From SKLM01 sp041687115 (lineage in GTDB: Bacteria; Chloroflexota; Anaerolineae; B4-G1), in the NCBI GenBank assembly GCA_041687115.1, contig JAWLCP010000103.1, positions 1 to 8,995 of the forward strand: a stretch of DNA of 8,995 nucleotides, written 5' to 3'. This document shows positions 1 to 6,037 of the stretch, piece by piece; the stretch's first letter is position 1, and every line of letters starts with the position of its first letter. The notes below the pieces were generated by a model, which was not told where the DNA came from, did not search any database, and saw only the letters and a list, made by a program, of their open reading frames with translations. Both the position numbers and the translations under genes were made by a program.

Positions 1-140
1 CCAACCAGGGCACGGCACGCCGGTACGGGGTTATGAGCATCCCCACGCTGATCTTCTTCCGCAATGGGCAGGAGGTCGATCGCGTCACCGGGGCTCAGCC
101 GAAGCCCGTGCTACAGGAGAAGCTGGAGGCCCTCCTCTGA
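1..140 (+). CDS. trxA: Thioredoxin, C-terminal part (5' end outside window)
   Basis: The frame starting at base 3 reads 45 residues to a TGA at 138-140, beginning NQGTARRYGVMSIPTLIFF and ending EKLEALL. This is the second half of a classical thioredoxin: a helix, the cis-proline loop (SIPT), two beta strands around a FFRNGQEV turn, and a final amphipathic helix. Thioredoxin is a small cytoplasmic dithiol carrier reduced by thioredoxin reductase; it reduces ribonucleotide reductase, peroxiredoxins and membrane relays such as CcdA. The CxxC active site lies left of the window and cannot be checked. The gene converges on galT with 36 bases between the stops. It is short and unfused at its C-terminus, as expected for a stand-alone TrxA. 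The family call is firm; the symbol assumes the unseen half is normal. Confidence 0.9.
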   Translation, partial: NQGTARRYGVMSIPTLIFFRNGQEVDRVTGAQPKPVLQEKLEALL

Positions 141-176
141 GCTGATCCCCTTTCCCCTTCCTGCGTCTGGGCTCTG

Positions 177-1202
177 CTACTCAACCTCGGTCTGGCGGAG
201 GGTCTCTGCAGCCACCTCCGGGGGCGTGGGGTTGATGTAGAAGCCAGAGCCCCACTCGAAACCAGCCACCCGAGTGAGGCGTGGGATAAGCTCAATGTGC
301 CAGTGGTAGTCCTCTTCGATGGTGGTCCAGTACCCGCCCCGGGGGCGCCGATAGGGGGCCATGTGGAGCACGTAGTTGAAAGGGGGATCGTTGAGAACCT
401 TGCGCAGCTTCATGAGGATCACTTTCAGCATGCCGCCCAGGTCGGCACACTCCTCGTCCTCCACCAGCGTGAAATCGAGCATGTGACGCTTCGGCAGGAT
501 CCAGGTCTCGAACGGGAACCGGGCAGCGAAGGGGGAGAGAGCAACGAAGTGGGCGGTCTCCTCGACGAGCCGCTCGTCGAAGAGCTCGGTCTCCTGCTTG
601 ATGTAGTCGCAGAAGGCGCAGCGGTGCTTGTAGTCGAAGTACCGCTTGGCTCCATCGAGTTTCTCCTTCACTCGCTTGGGGGTTATGGGCGTGGCGATGA
701 GCTGCGAGTGGGCGTGCTGTAGGGATGCGCCGGCACTCCGGCCCTGGTTCTTGAAGATCAGCACGTACTTGAGACGCTCATCCTCCCTCAGGTCGACGAT
801 CCGCTGGCGATAGGTCTGCATCACCTTGCCGATGTGATCGGCGGACAGATCCGCCGTCGTCTGATCGTGAGCCGGCGTCTCGACGATCACCTCGTGGACG
901 CCGATCCCGTTTGCCATATCGAGTAGACCGACCCCCTCGCGGTTCAGCTGGCCTTCGACGTCGAGGGCCGGGTACTTGTTGGGGACGACGCGCACGTCCC
1001 AACCCGGCTCGTTGGCCCGCGTCCCCTCCTCTCGCACGGCATAGACCTCCGGCGGCGTCTCCGACTCCCGCCCTTCGCAGAAGGGACAGGAGGTGGAGTG
1101 GGGCTCCTCGCTCGCCACCTGGAAATCCGAGGGCCGCTTCGCCCGTTCGGTGGCGATGATGACCCAACGGCCCAACACGGGGTCCTTCCGCAGCTCTGGC
1201 AT
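177..1202 (-). CDS. galT: Galactose-1-phosphate uridylyltransferase
   Basis: A 341-residue HIT-superfamily nucleotidyl transferase. GalT exchanges UMP between UDP-glucose and galactose-1-phosphate in the Leloir pathway (cytoplasm). It opens MPELRKDPVLGRWVIIA, a typical GalT start. Visible motifs: CPFC (C39, C42), with H112 in ETPAH and H163 as likely zinc ligands; SAGASLQHAHSQ, where H163-A-H165-S-Q167 replaces the E. coli HPHxQ and H165 is the expected uridylylated nucleophile; a second C195-x2-C198 pair (CAFC); and H280, H300 and H302 (NYVLH, YHWHIELIPR), matching the C-terminal metal-site histidines of the family. The HAHSQ form is, from memory, common in GalT of deep-branching and thermophilic bacteria. 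The ATG at 1202 is preceded by a GAGGAGGAGG-type ribosome site. It lies 29 bases after dtd and is probably the last gene of a trpS-dtd-galT unit. No galK or galE is in the window, so the substrate is assigned by family only; a related UDP-sugar or ADP-sugar phosphorylase is the alternative. Confidence 0.92.
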   Translation of the reverse strand: MPELRKDPVLGRWVIIATERAKRPSDFQVASEEPHSTSCPFCEGRESETPPEVYAVREEGTRANEPGWDVRVVPNKYPALDVEGQLNREGVGLLDMANGIGVHEVIVETPAHDQTTADLSADHIGKVMQTYRQRIVDLREDERLKYVLIFKNQGRSAGASLQHAHSQLIATPITPKRVKEKLDGAKRYFDYKHRCAFCDYIKQETELFDERLVEETAHFVALSPFAARFPFETWILPKRHMLDFTLVEDEECADLGGMLKVILMKLRKVLNDPPFNYVLHMAPYRRPRGGYWTTIEEDYHWHIELIPRLTRVAGFEWGSGFYINPTPPEVAAETLRQTEVE

Positions 1203-1231
1203 CGGTGGCCTCCTCCTCGACCCGTGGTCGA

Positions 1232-1669
1232 TCAGCGCTCCAACATGATCGTGACCGGCCCGTCGTTGTGGATCTCCACGTTCATGTAGGCGCCGAAGAT
1301 CCCTTCCTCGACGGGGACACGGTACGCCCGCAGTACGTCGGCGAACACCTCAACGAGCGGCTCGGCCACCTCCGGGGGAGCCGCATCGACGAAGCTGGGA
1401 CGGCGTCCCTTAGTCGCGTCAGCGTAGAGTGTGAACTGGGATATGACCAACGCCTCACCGCCCGCGTCGAGCAGTCCGACGTTCATCTTCCCATCGCGAT
1501 CCTCGAAGATGCGCAGCCCGGCGATCTTTCGCGCCAGCCACTCGGCCTCATCCTGGGTGTCGCCGCGGGCCACCCCCACCAGGACGACAACCCCCTTTCC
1601 AATGGCGCCAACGATCTCACCGTCCACCTGGACGGAGGCCTTGCTCACTCGCTGTATCAATGCCCTCAC
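1232..1669 (-). CDS. dtd: D-aminoacyl-tRNA deacylase
   Basis: A 145-residue protein of the usual DTD length. It hydrolyses D-aminoacyl-tRNA (D-Tyr, D-Trp, D-Asp and also Gly-tRNAAla) so that D-amino acids do not enter protein; it acts as a cytoplasmic homodimer. Both signature motifs are intact: SQFTLYAD at 77-84 and NDGPVT at 135-140, which contains the Gly-cisPro (G137-P138) that rejects L-substrates. The N-terminus MRALIQRVSKASVQV and the KGRRPSF segment (88-94) also match the family. The start codon is GTG (1667-1669), supported by a GAGGTGA ribosome site just upstream and by the family N-terminus. It follows trpS by 34 bases and precedes galT by 29 bases, so it is probably cotranscribed with both. 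Pairing with trpS makes sense because TrpRS is among the synthetases known to charge D-amino acids. Confidence 0.96.
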   Translation of the reverse strand: MRALIQRVSKASVQVDGEIVGAIGKGVVVLVGVARGDTQDEAEWLARKIAGLRIFEDRDGKMNVGLLDAGGEALVISQFTLYADATKGRRPSFVDAAPPEVAEPLVEVFADVLRAYRVPVEEGIFGAYMNVEIHNDGPVTIMLER

Positions 1670-1672
1670 AGT

Positions 1673-1679
1673 TCACCTC
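1673..1679 (-). promoter_or_regulatory. Ribosome binding site of dtd (supports GTG start)
   Basis: On the - strand GAGGTGA ends three bases before the GTG at 1669-1667 and is a long match to the anti-Shine-Dalgarno sequence. It decides for the GTG, which also gives the conserved DTD N-terminus MRALIQRVS. It lies between the trpS stop and dtd. Confidence 0.7.
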
Positions 1680-1703
1680 TCCACTCGTGTAGATCGCGAC
1701 TCG

Positions 1704-2693
1704 CTACGGAAGCTGAATCGCCTCGCGAACCTCCGCCATGACCTGAGAGGCAATCGCAGAGGCCCTGGCAGCGCCGTCCTCGAGAATGCCCCACACACGG
1801 GCCGGGTCCTCAGCGAACCGGGCGCGGCGCTGCCGGAACGGCTCGAAATACGCCGCCAGGTTCTCGGCCAGCAGCCGCTTGCACTGCACGCACCCTACGT
1901 CGGCGCTGCGGCAGTCGAGCTCGATCCGCTCCACATCCTCAGGAGAGAAGAATCCGTGGAGCGTGAAAACGTTGCACACCTCCGGACGACCGGGATCCGA
2001 CAGGCGCCTCCGCTGTGGATCGGTCACCATGGTCATCACCCGCCGCTCGATCTCCTCGGGGCTGGCCGCGATCTCGATGTAGTTGTCCAGGGACTTGCTC
2101 ATCTTCTGCTCCCCATCGAGCCCCAGCACCTTGGGGAAGTCCGTGTACTTCGCCTTGGGCTCGACGAGCACGTCGCCGAAGCGATGATTGAAGCGACGCA
2201 CAATATCCCGCGTGAACTCCAGATGGGGCGCCTGATCGACGCCCACCGGGACCGTGTCGGCCTTGTAGAGGGTGATGTCCGCGGCCATGAGCACCGGGTA
2301 CCCCACCAGGCCATAGTTCACGTTGTCCGGATGCTGCCGCACTTTGTCCTTGAAGGTGGGCAAGCGGGTCAGCCGGCCGAGGGGGGTCACCATGGAGAGC
2401 AGCGTGTGAAGCTGCGTAACCTGGGGAACGTGAGACTGGATGAAGAGGATAGTGCCTCGCTCCTCAGGGTCGATCCCCGCGGCCAGCCAGTCGAGGGCCA
2501 TCTCGTAGGTCCACTCGCGGAGCGGGCTGGTGTCCTCCATGGTGGTAAGGGCGTGGAGATCGACGATGCAATAGATGCAGTCGTAGTCATCCTGCATGGC
2601 GACGTAGTTGCGGATGGCACCCAGGTAGTTCCCCAGGTGCTGGCGTCCGGTCGGTCGGGCGCCCGAGAAGACACGGCCTCTTATATCGCTCAT
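1704..2693 (-). CDS. trpS: Tryptophanyl-tRNA synthetase with iron-sulfur-type cysteine motif
   Basis: A 329-residue class I synthetase that charges tRNATrp with tryptophan using ATP in the cytoplasm. The HIGH-type motif is T15-GRQ-H19-L-G-N22 and the KMSKS loop is intact at 197-201 (GEQKMSKSLDN). GYPVLMAADI and VPVGVDQAPHLE (about 148-159) are the usual TrpRS substrate-pocket segments. Near the anticodon-binding region there are cysteines at 240, 261, 268 and 271, spaced C-x20-C-x6-C-x2-C. This resembles the C-x22-C-x6-C-x2-C motif that holds a [4Fe-4S] cluster in Thermotoga maritima TrpRS; cluster binding here is inferred. The ATG at 2693 gives the family N-terminus MSDIRGRVFSGARPTG. It has an AAGGGAAGGA ribosome site about 10 bases upstream and is preferred over a GTG that would add 28 unconserved residues. 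It probably starts its own transcript, followed by dtd and galT. Confidence 0.96.
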   Translation of the reverse strand: MSDIRGRVFSGARPTGRQHLGNYLGAIRNYVAMQDDYDCIYCIVDLHALTTMEDTSPLREWTYEMALDWLAAGIDPEERGTILFIQSHVPQVTQLHTLLSMVTPLGRLTRLPTFKDKVRQHPDNVNYGLVGYPVLMAADITLYKADTVPVGVDQAPHLEFTRDIVRRFNHRFGDVLVEPKAKYTDFPKVLGLDGEQKMSKSLDNYIEIAASPEEIERRVMTMVTDPQRRRLSDPGRPEVCNVFTLHGFFSPEDVERIELDCRSADVGCVQCKRLLAENLAAYFEPFRQRRARFAEDPARVWGILEDGAARASAIASQVMAEVREAIQLP

Positions 2694-2750
2694 TGTGGGA
2701 GGGTCCTTCCCTTCTTCTGTTGTCAGAGTAGACGGTCGGCCATCAACGGC

Positions 2751-2801
2751 GGAGACCCCTTCGCTCCACCTCGCCACGCTCCGTTTCGCTCAGCGTGACA
2801 G
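2751..2801. repeat. Hairpin-forming repeat-like element in the trpS leader
   Basis: On the - strand CACGCT (2797-2792) and AGCGTG (2780-2775) are perfect six-base inverted arms around an 11-base loop containing GAGCGAAACGG. A second related half, GGAGCGAAGGGGTCTCC (2767-2751), follows and has GGAG/CTCC ends. The composition, TGTCA..CTGAGCGAA..GCGAAGGGGTCTC, recalls the dispersed intergenic palindromes of type GTCATCCTGAGCGAAG that I remember from many GC-rich environmental genomes. That link is from memory. Only one copy is in the window, so repetition cannot be shown here. It lies within the predicted 5' untranslated region of trpS and lacks a T-box or a U-tract. Confidence 0.4.
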
Positions 2802-2828
2802 GAGGACTTGTGACTCAGCCTGAAAAGT

Positions 2829-2857
2829 AGTCTACCACAGGGGGCGGCGCCGCACAA
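2829..2857 (-). promoter_or_regulatory. Possible sigma-70-type promoter of trpS
   Basis: On the - strand TTGTGC (2857-2852) and TAGACT (2834-2829) lie 17 bases apart, a fair -35/-10 pair. Initiation would fall near 2822, giving a leader of about 129 bases before trpS. The spacer contains the 10-base perfect palindrome GCGGCGCCGC (2844-2853), which overlaps the end of the -35 hexamer and could be an operator or chance in GC-rich DNA. It sits in the 214-base gap after acpS, the only sensible place for a separate trpS promoter. The hexamers are imperfect, so this is tentative. Confidence 0.35.
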
Positions 2858-2907
2858 GCATGAGGGCGGGCAGACGGCCTGTAGGGGAGGGAACCAACCG
2901 GCCGAGA

Positions 2908-3282
2908 CTAGCGTGCCACGACAAAGGCGACGGCGTGCTCGTCGGTGTGAGAGAGGCTCACGGCCCACTCGGTCAGCCCCAGCTCGTCGGCACGCTGGGC
3001 GGCGCGGCCGCGGAGCCGCACGACGGGCTTCCCCCGATGGTCGCCCACGATCTCAGCCTCCTGCCACCCGATTCCGTCACGGGCCATCATGCGCATCCCA
3101 ACGCCGAGGGCCTTGGCGACCGCCTCCTTGGCCGCAAATCGGGCAGCGAGCTCCGCAGGACGGCGACGGGAATAGACAATCTCTGCCGGCGTGAACACTC
3201 GCTCCAGAAAGCGGTCCCCGTAGCGATGGAGCATCCGCTCGACGCGGGCGATCCGGATCAGGTCAACCCCGTTCGTCAGCAT
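2908..3282 (-). CDS. acpS: Holo-[acyl-carrier-protein] synthase
   Basis: A 124-residue AcpS-type phosphopantetheinyl transferase, close to the usual 120-130. It moves 4'-phosphopantetheine from CoA to the serine of acyl carrier protein, switching on fatty acid synthesis in the cytoplasm. It shows the three family blocks: GVDLIRIARVE (5-15) with the Mg-binding D7; RFAAKEAVAKALG (48-60) with the second acidic ligand E53; and the C-terminal SLSHTDEHAVAFVV (109-122). The ATG at 3282 gives the standard short N-terminus. The ribosome site before it is poor, so translational coupling to the M16 gene that ends 21 bases upstream is likely. It is the last gene of the ugd-M16-M16-acpS run and is followed by the 214-base gap. 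No other gene of fatty acid synthesis is in the window. Confidence 0.95.
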   Translation of the reverse strand: MLTNGVDLIRIARVERMLHRYGDRFLERVFTPAEIVYSRRRPAELAARFAAKEAVAKALGVGMRMMARDGIGWQEAEIVGDHRGKPVVRLRGRAAQRADELGLTEWAVSLSHTDEHAVAFVVAR

Positions 3283-3303
3283 CCCTACGCATCCCGCGAG
3301 CTA

Positions 3304-4569
3304 CTACCCCTCCGGCGGGCCGGCGATGGCCAGGGCGTACGCGTCAGGGTCCAGCCAGCGCTGTGCCGCGGCCTGCACCCGCTCGGGGGTTACGGCATCG
3401 ATCATATCCGCGTACCGCCGTAGATAGTCGAGCCCGAGATCGTAACGCTCCATGCTGAGGATGGTGCTGGCGATGCCGCTGTTCGTCTCCAGGTGGAGCG
3501 GCATGCTCCCCGTCAGATAGGCCTGGCTGTCGCCCAGCTCGTCCTCGCTCACCGGCTCCTCGCAGATGCGGCGAATCTCGGCCCGGATGCTCCCCACCGC
3601 CCGGGCGACGTTCGCAGGATTCACGCCAGCGACCACCCGCCATGGGCCCGGACCTGGCCCCCCGCTGAGGCGGCTATACGAAGAATACGCGAGCCCCTGC
3701 TCGTCGCGCACCTTCTCCCCCAGGCGACCCATGAGCCCGAACACCCCGAGGATGGTATTGCACACCCGCGCGTCGAGGTAGTGAGGGTGCGTGCGCGGTG
3801 GGCCGGGATAGCCCAGCACGACGTCTGACTGAGTCTTGTCGGGGATGGGGAGCTGGCACCGGCGCACCTCTGTGATGCAGGGGACGTCCGGCAGGGGCTG
3901 GCGGGCGTACGTCCGCCCCTCCCAGTCGCCAAACGCTGCCTCCACCTGCGCGATGACCTGTTCTGTGTCGACCGCCCCCACCACGACGAGGAGCATCCGC
4001 TGTGGGCCGTAACCACCCGCGTAGAAGTCCACCAGATCATCCCGCCCGATCGCCTCCACCGTGTCCGGGTAGCCGGTGGTGCTGCGGGCGTACGGGTGTC
4101 CGTCTGGATACGCCAGCTCGTAGAAGGCCAGGTGCGCCATACGGCGCGTGTCGTGGGCGCGTTCGGAGAGATCGGCCAGAATCTCGCCCCGCAGCTTCTC
4201 GACCTCGTCGAGGGGGAACGAGGGGCGGCGGAGGCAATCGGCCAGCACATCGAGCAGAAGGGGGAGGTCGTCCCCCAGGCTGCGACCGCCAAACCCCGTG
4301 GTATGCGTACCTCCACTGATCCCCAGGCTCGCCCCGATCGACTCCAGCTCCTCATAGATTCGATCGAAGGAGCGATTCTCCGTCCCCCGCATCAAGGCGT
4401 CGGCGGTGAAGCTGGACAGACCCGCGAGCTCGGGGCTCTCGTCGCGGGAGCCAACCTCCAGCAGGCCGGTGAGGACCGCAGACGGGCTGGCCCGGTTCTC
4501 CCGCACCAGGAGGACGATCCCGTTGGGCAACACCCGGCGGGTGATGTCATTGGGCCCAGGAACGGACAT
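3304..4569 (-). CDS. M16 family peptidase-like protein, non-catalytic subunit
   Basis: A 421-residue protein with the two-lobed M16 (insulinase/MPP) fold, about the normal length of M16B proteins. It begins RRVLPNGIVLLVRENRASPS and lacks the zinc motif: where active members have HxxEH it reads S53-F-T-A56-D57 (GLSSFTADALMRGT), so all three residues are lost. It keeps the R/Y pair of the C-terminal lobe, R288 and Y295, in VRDEQGLAYSSYS, which binds substrate in two-subunit M16B enzymes. It should pair with the product of the preceding gene to form one zinc peptidase. No signal peptide is visible, so a cytoplasmic place is likely. The ATG at 4569 is chosen for its GAGGTGA ribosome site and normal length. 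An ATG at 4698, three bases after the upstream stop, would add 43 residues rich in Gly, Pro and Ala with no good ribosome site. The stop is doubled (TAGTAG). Confidence 0.9.
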   Translation of the reverse strand: MSVPGPNDITRRVLPNGIVLLVRENRASPSAVLTGLLEVGSRDESPELAGLSSFTADALMRGTENRSFDRIYEELESIGASLGISGGTHTTGFGGRSLGDDLPLLLDVLADCLRRPSFPLDEVEKLRGEILADLSERAHDTRRMAHLAFYELAYPDGHPYARSTTGYPDTVEAIGRDDLVDFYAGGYGPQRMLLVVVGAVDTEQVIAQVEAAFGDWEGRTYARQPLPDVPCITEVRRCQLPIPDKTQSDVVLGYPGPPRTHPHYLDARVCNTILGVFGLMGRLGEKVRDEQGLAYSSYSRLSGGPGPGPWRVVAGVNPANVARAVGSIRAEIRRICEEPVSEDELGDSQAYLTGSMPLHLETNSGIASTILSMERYDLGLDYLRRYADMIDAVTPERVQAAAQRWLDPDAYALAIAGPPEG

Positions 4570-4571
4570 AG

Positions 4572-4578
4572 TCACCTC
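4572..4578 (-). promoter_or_regulatory. Ribosome binding site deciding the start of the second M16 gene
   Basis: On the - strand GAGGTGA (4578-4572) is followed by two bases and ATG at 4569-4567. It is the best ribosome site near the 5' end of this gene and supports the shorter 421-residue product over the start at 4698. Confidence 0.6.
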
Positions 4579-4701
4579 ATCATATCCAGCGCCGAGCGAC
4601 GGAAAGGCACCCGGTCGCGCGGCTGGTCCGGCGCCCGACCGGTCTTGTGGCCCGCCAGTCGCTGACGGTTGGGGATTTGCCACTGCCCATCCGATCATCA
4701 G

Positions 4702-6003
4702 TCACCGGTCATTGTTCGACGGCACATACCACCCCACCGTGCAGCCGGAGCGATCGAACACCTTCTTGGTCACCTGCCGCACGTCCTCGACGGTCACGGC
4801 GCTCAAGTTCTCGAGGTAGCTCTCGGCCCACGTGTGGTCGGCAAAGATCTCGCTGAACCCCAGCCAGAGGGCCTGACCGGTGACGGACTCGCTGGAGTAG
4901 GCGAACTGAGCCTGGGCCTGCTTGATGGCCTTGTCGACCTCCTCTTCCCTCACCCCGTTGTCCGTGATGGCGGCCAGCTCGGCCTCGAGCACCTCCTCGA
5001 CCTCCGCCGGCGAGCGGCCAGGGCGCACGACCGCGGAGAGGGTATAGGGGAATGGGTCGACCGCCGGCAGGAGCAGACCGGAGACATCGACGGCCAACTC
5101 CTGCCCCACCAGGGCCCGGTAGAGGCGGGAGCTCTTGTTGGTGAGCCCGCCCCCGCGGAAGGTCATCGCGCTGGCACCGGTGAGGATCGCGTTGAGGACG
5201 GTCAAGGCGAAGAAATCCGGCTCGCGCACGGTGGGCGCGCGGAACGCCATTGCGAGGTAGGGAACGAAACCCTCTCTGCGCACCACGACGCGGCGCTCGC
5301 CCCGCTGGGGTGGCTCGACCGCCGTCACCGGGGGCACGTCGTCACCCCCCGGGATCCCCCCGAAGTGTTCATCAATCGAGCGCACCATGGCGTCGGCGTC
5401 AAAATCGCCCGCGGCGACGGCCAGGGCGTTGTTCGGCACGTAGTAGGTGCAATAATGGTCGTAAAGCTGCGTTCGGCTGATCGTCTCCAGGTCGCACATG
5501 TGGCCCAGGGTAGGACTGCGGTAGGGGTGCACACGCAGCGCCGCCCCCATCAGCTCCTCGTTGAGCAGGAACTCGGGGCTGTTCTCGGCACCCTGCCGCT
5601 CGCTGATGATGACCGACCGCTCCGCCTCGACCTCCTGAGGATCGAAGTCAGCGTTGATCATGCGGTCGGCCTCGATGCGCAGGGACAGCTCGACACGCTC
5701 GGTGGGCAGGGTGGCGAAGTAGGTCGTGAAGTCGTACGAGGTGGCGCCGTTGAAGACGCCTCCCTGGCGGGCAATCTCCTTCTCGGCCGCGCCCTTGGGG
5801 AAGGTGGAGGTACCCTTGAAGAGCATGTGCTCCACCCAATGGGAGATCCCCGTCGTCCCCAGATGCTCGTTGCGGCTTCCGACCCGGTACCAGATCCAGA
5901 AGCTGGCTACCGGCGCGGTGTGGACCTCCTTCACCAGCACTGACAGACCGTTGGCGAGCTCCGTCTCGAGGAAGCGATCGCTCGGCCGAGCAGATTCACT
6001 CAT
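4702..6003 (-). CDS. M16 family zinc metallopeptidase, catalytic subunit
   Basis: A 433-residue M16 (pitrilysin/insulinase-type) peptidase. The inverted zinc motif is intact: H55-W-V-E58-H59 in GISHWVEHMLFKGT, with the distal zinc ligand E135 (VIISERQG) 75 residues after H59, as the family expects. The following NGATSYDFTTYFATLP block is also typical. In the C-terminal lobe, the place of the R/Y substrate pair reads LVGQELAVDV (about 298-307), with no usable tyrosine. The neighbouring subunit has exactly that pair, so the two should work as a heterodimer that degrades short peptides. No signal peptide is seen, so cytoplasmic. The ATG at 6003 has GAGG eight bases upstream; a further upstream start at 6084 would overlap ugd by 47 bases and add unconserved sequence. 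It follows ugd by 34 bases. The physiological substrate cannot be told from sequence. Confidence 0.93.
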   Translation of the reverse strand: MSESARPSDRFLETELANGLSVLVKEVHTAPVASFWIWYRVGSRNEHLGTTGISHWVEHMLFKGTSTFPKGAAEKEIARQGGVFNGATSYDFTTYFATLPTERVELSLRIEADRMINADFDPQEVEAERSVIISERQGAENSPEFLLNEELMGAALRVHPYRSPTLGHMCDLETISRTQLYDHYCTYYVPNNALAVAAGDFDADAMVRSIDEHFGGIPGGDDVPPVTAVEPPQRGERRVVVRREGFVPYLAMAFRAPTVREPDFFALTVLNAILTGASAMTFRGGGLTNKSSRLYRALVGQELAVDVSGLLLPAVDPFPYTLSAVVRPGRSPAEVEEVLEAELAAITDNGVREEEVDKAIKQAQAQFAYSSESVTGQALWLGFSEIFADHTWAESYLENLSAVTVEDVRQVTKKVFDRSGCTVGWYVPSNNDR

Positions 6004-6037
6004 CGGACCTGCCTCATGCGGGTCGTCTCCGCCCGTG

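Noticed and set aside
141..176. Bidirectional terminator between trxA and galT
   Set aside because: The 36 bases are pyrimidine-rich and I find no stem-loop with a T-run.
2694..2777. GTG start at 2777 adding 28 residues to TrpRS
   Set aside because: The extension crosses the hairpin element and precedes the conserved synthetase N-terminus; the ATG at 2693 fits the family and has a ribosome site.
2694..2822. T-box riboswitch or Trp-codon leader peptide controlling trpS
   Set aside because: No GGTGGNACCGCG T-box, specifier stem or terminator U-tract is visible. The only short leader ORF (2743-2723, MADRLL) has no Trp codons.
4570..4698. ATG at 4698 as start of the second M16 gene
   Set aside because: It lacks a ribosome site and adds a low-complexity stretch; 4569 has GAGGTGA. 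Coupling to the stop at 4702 keeps a small chance open.
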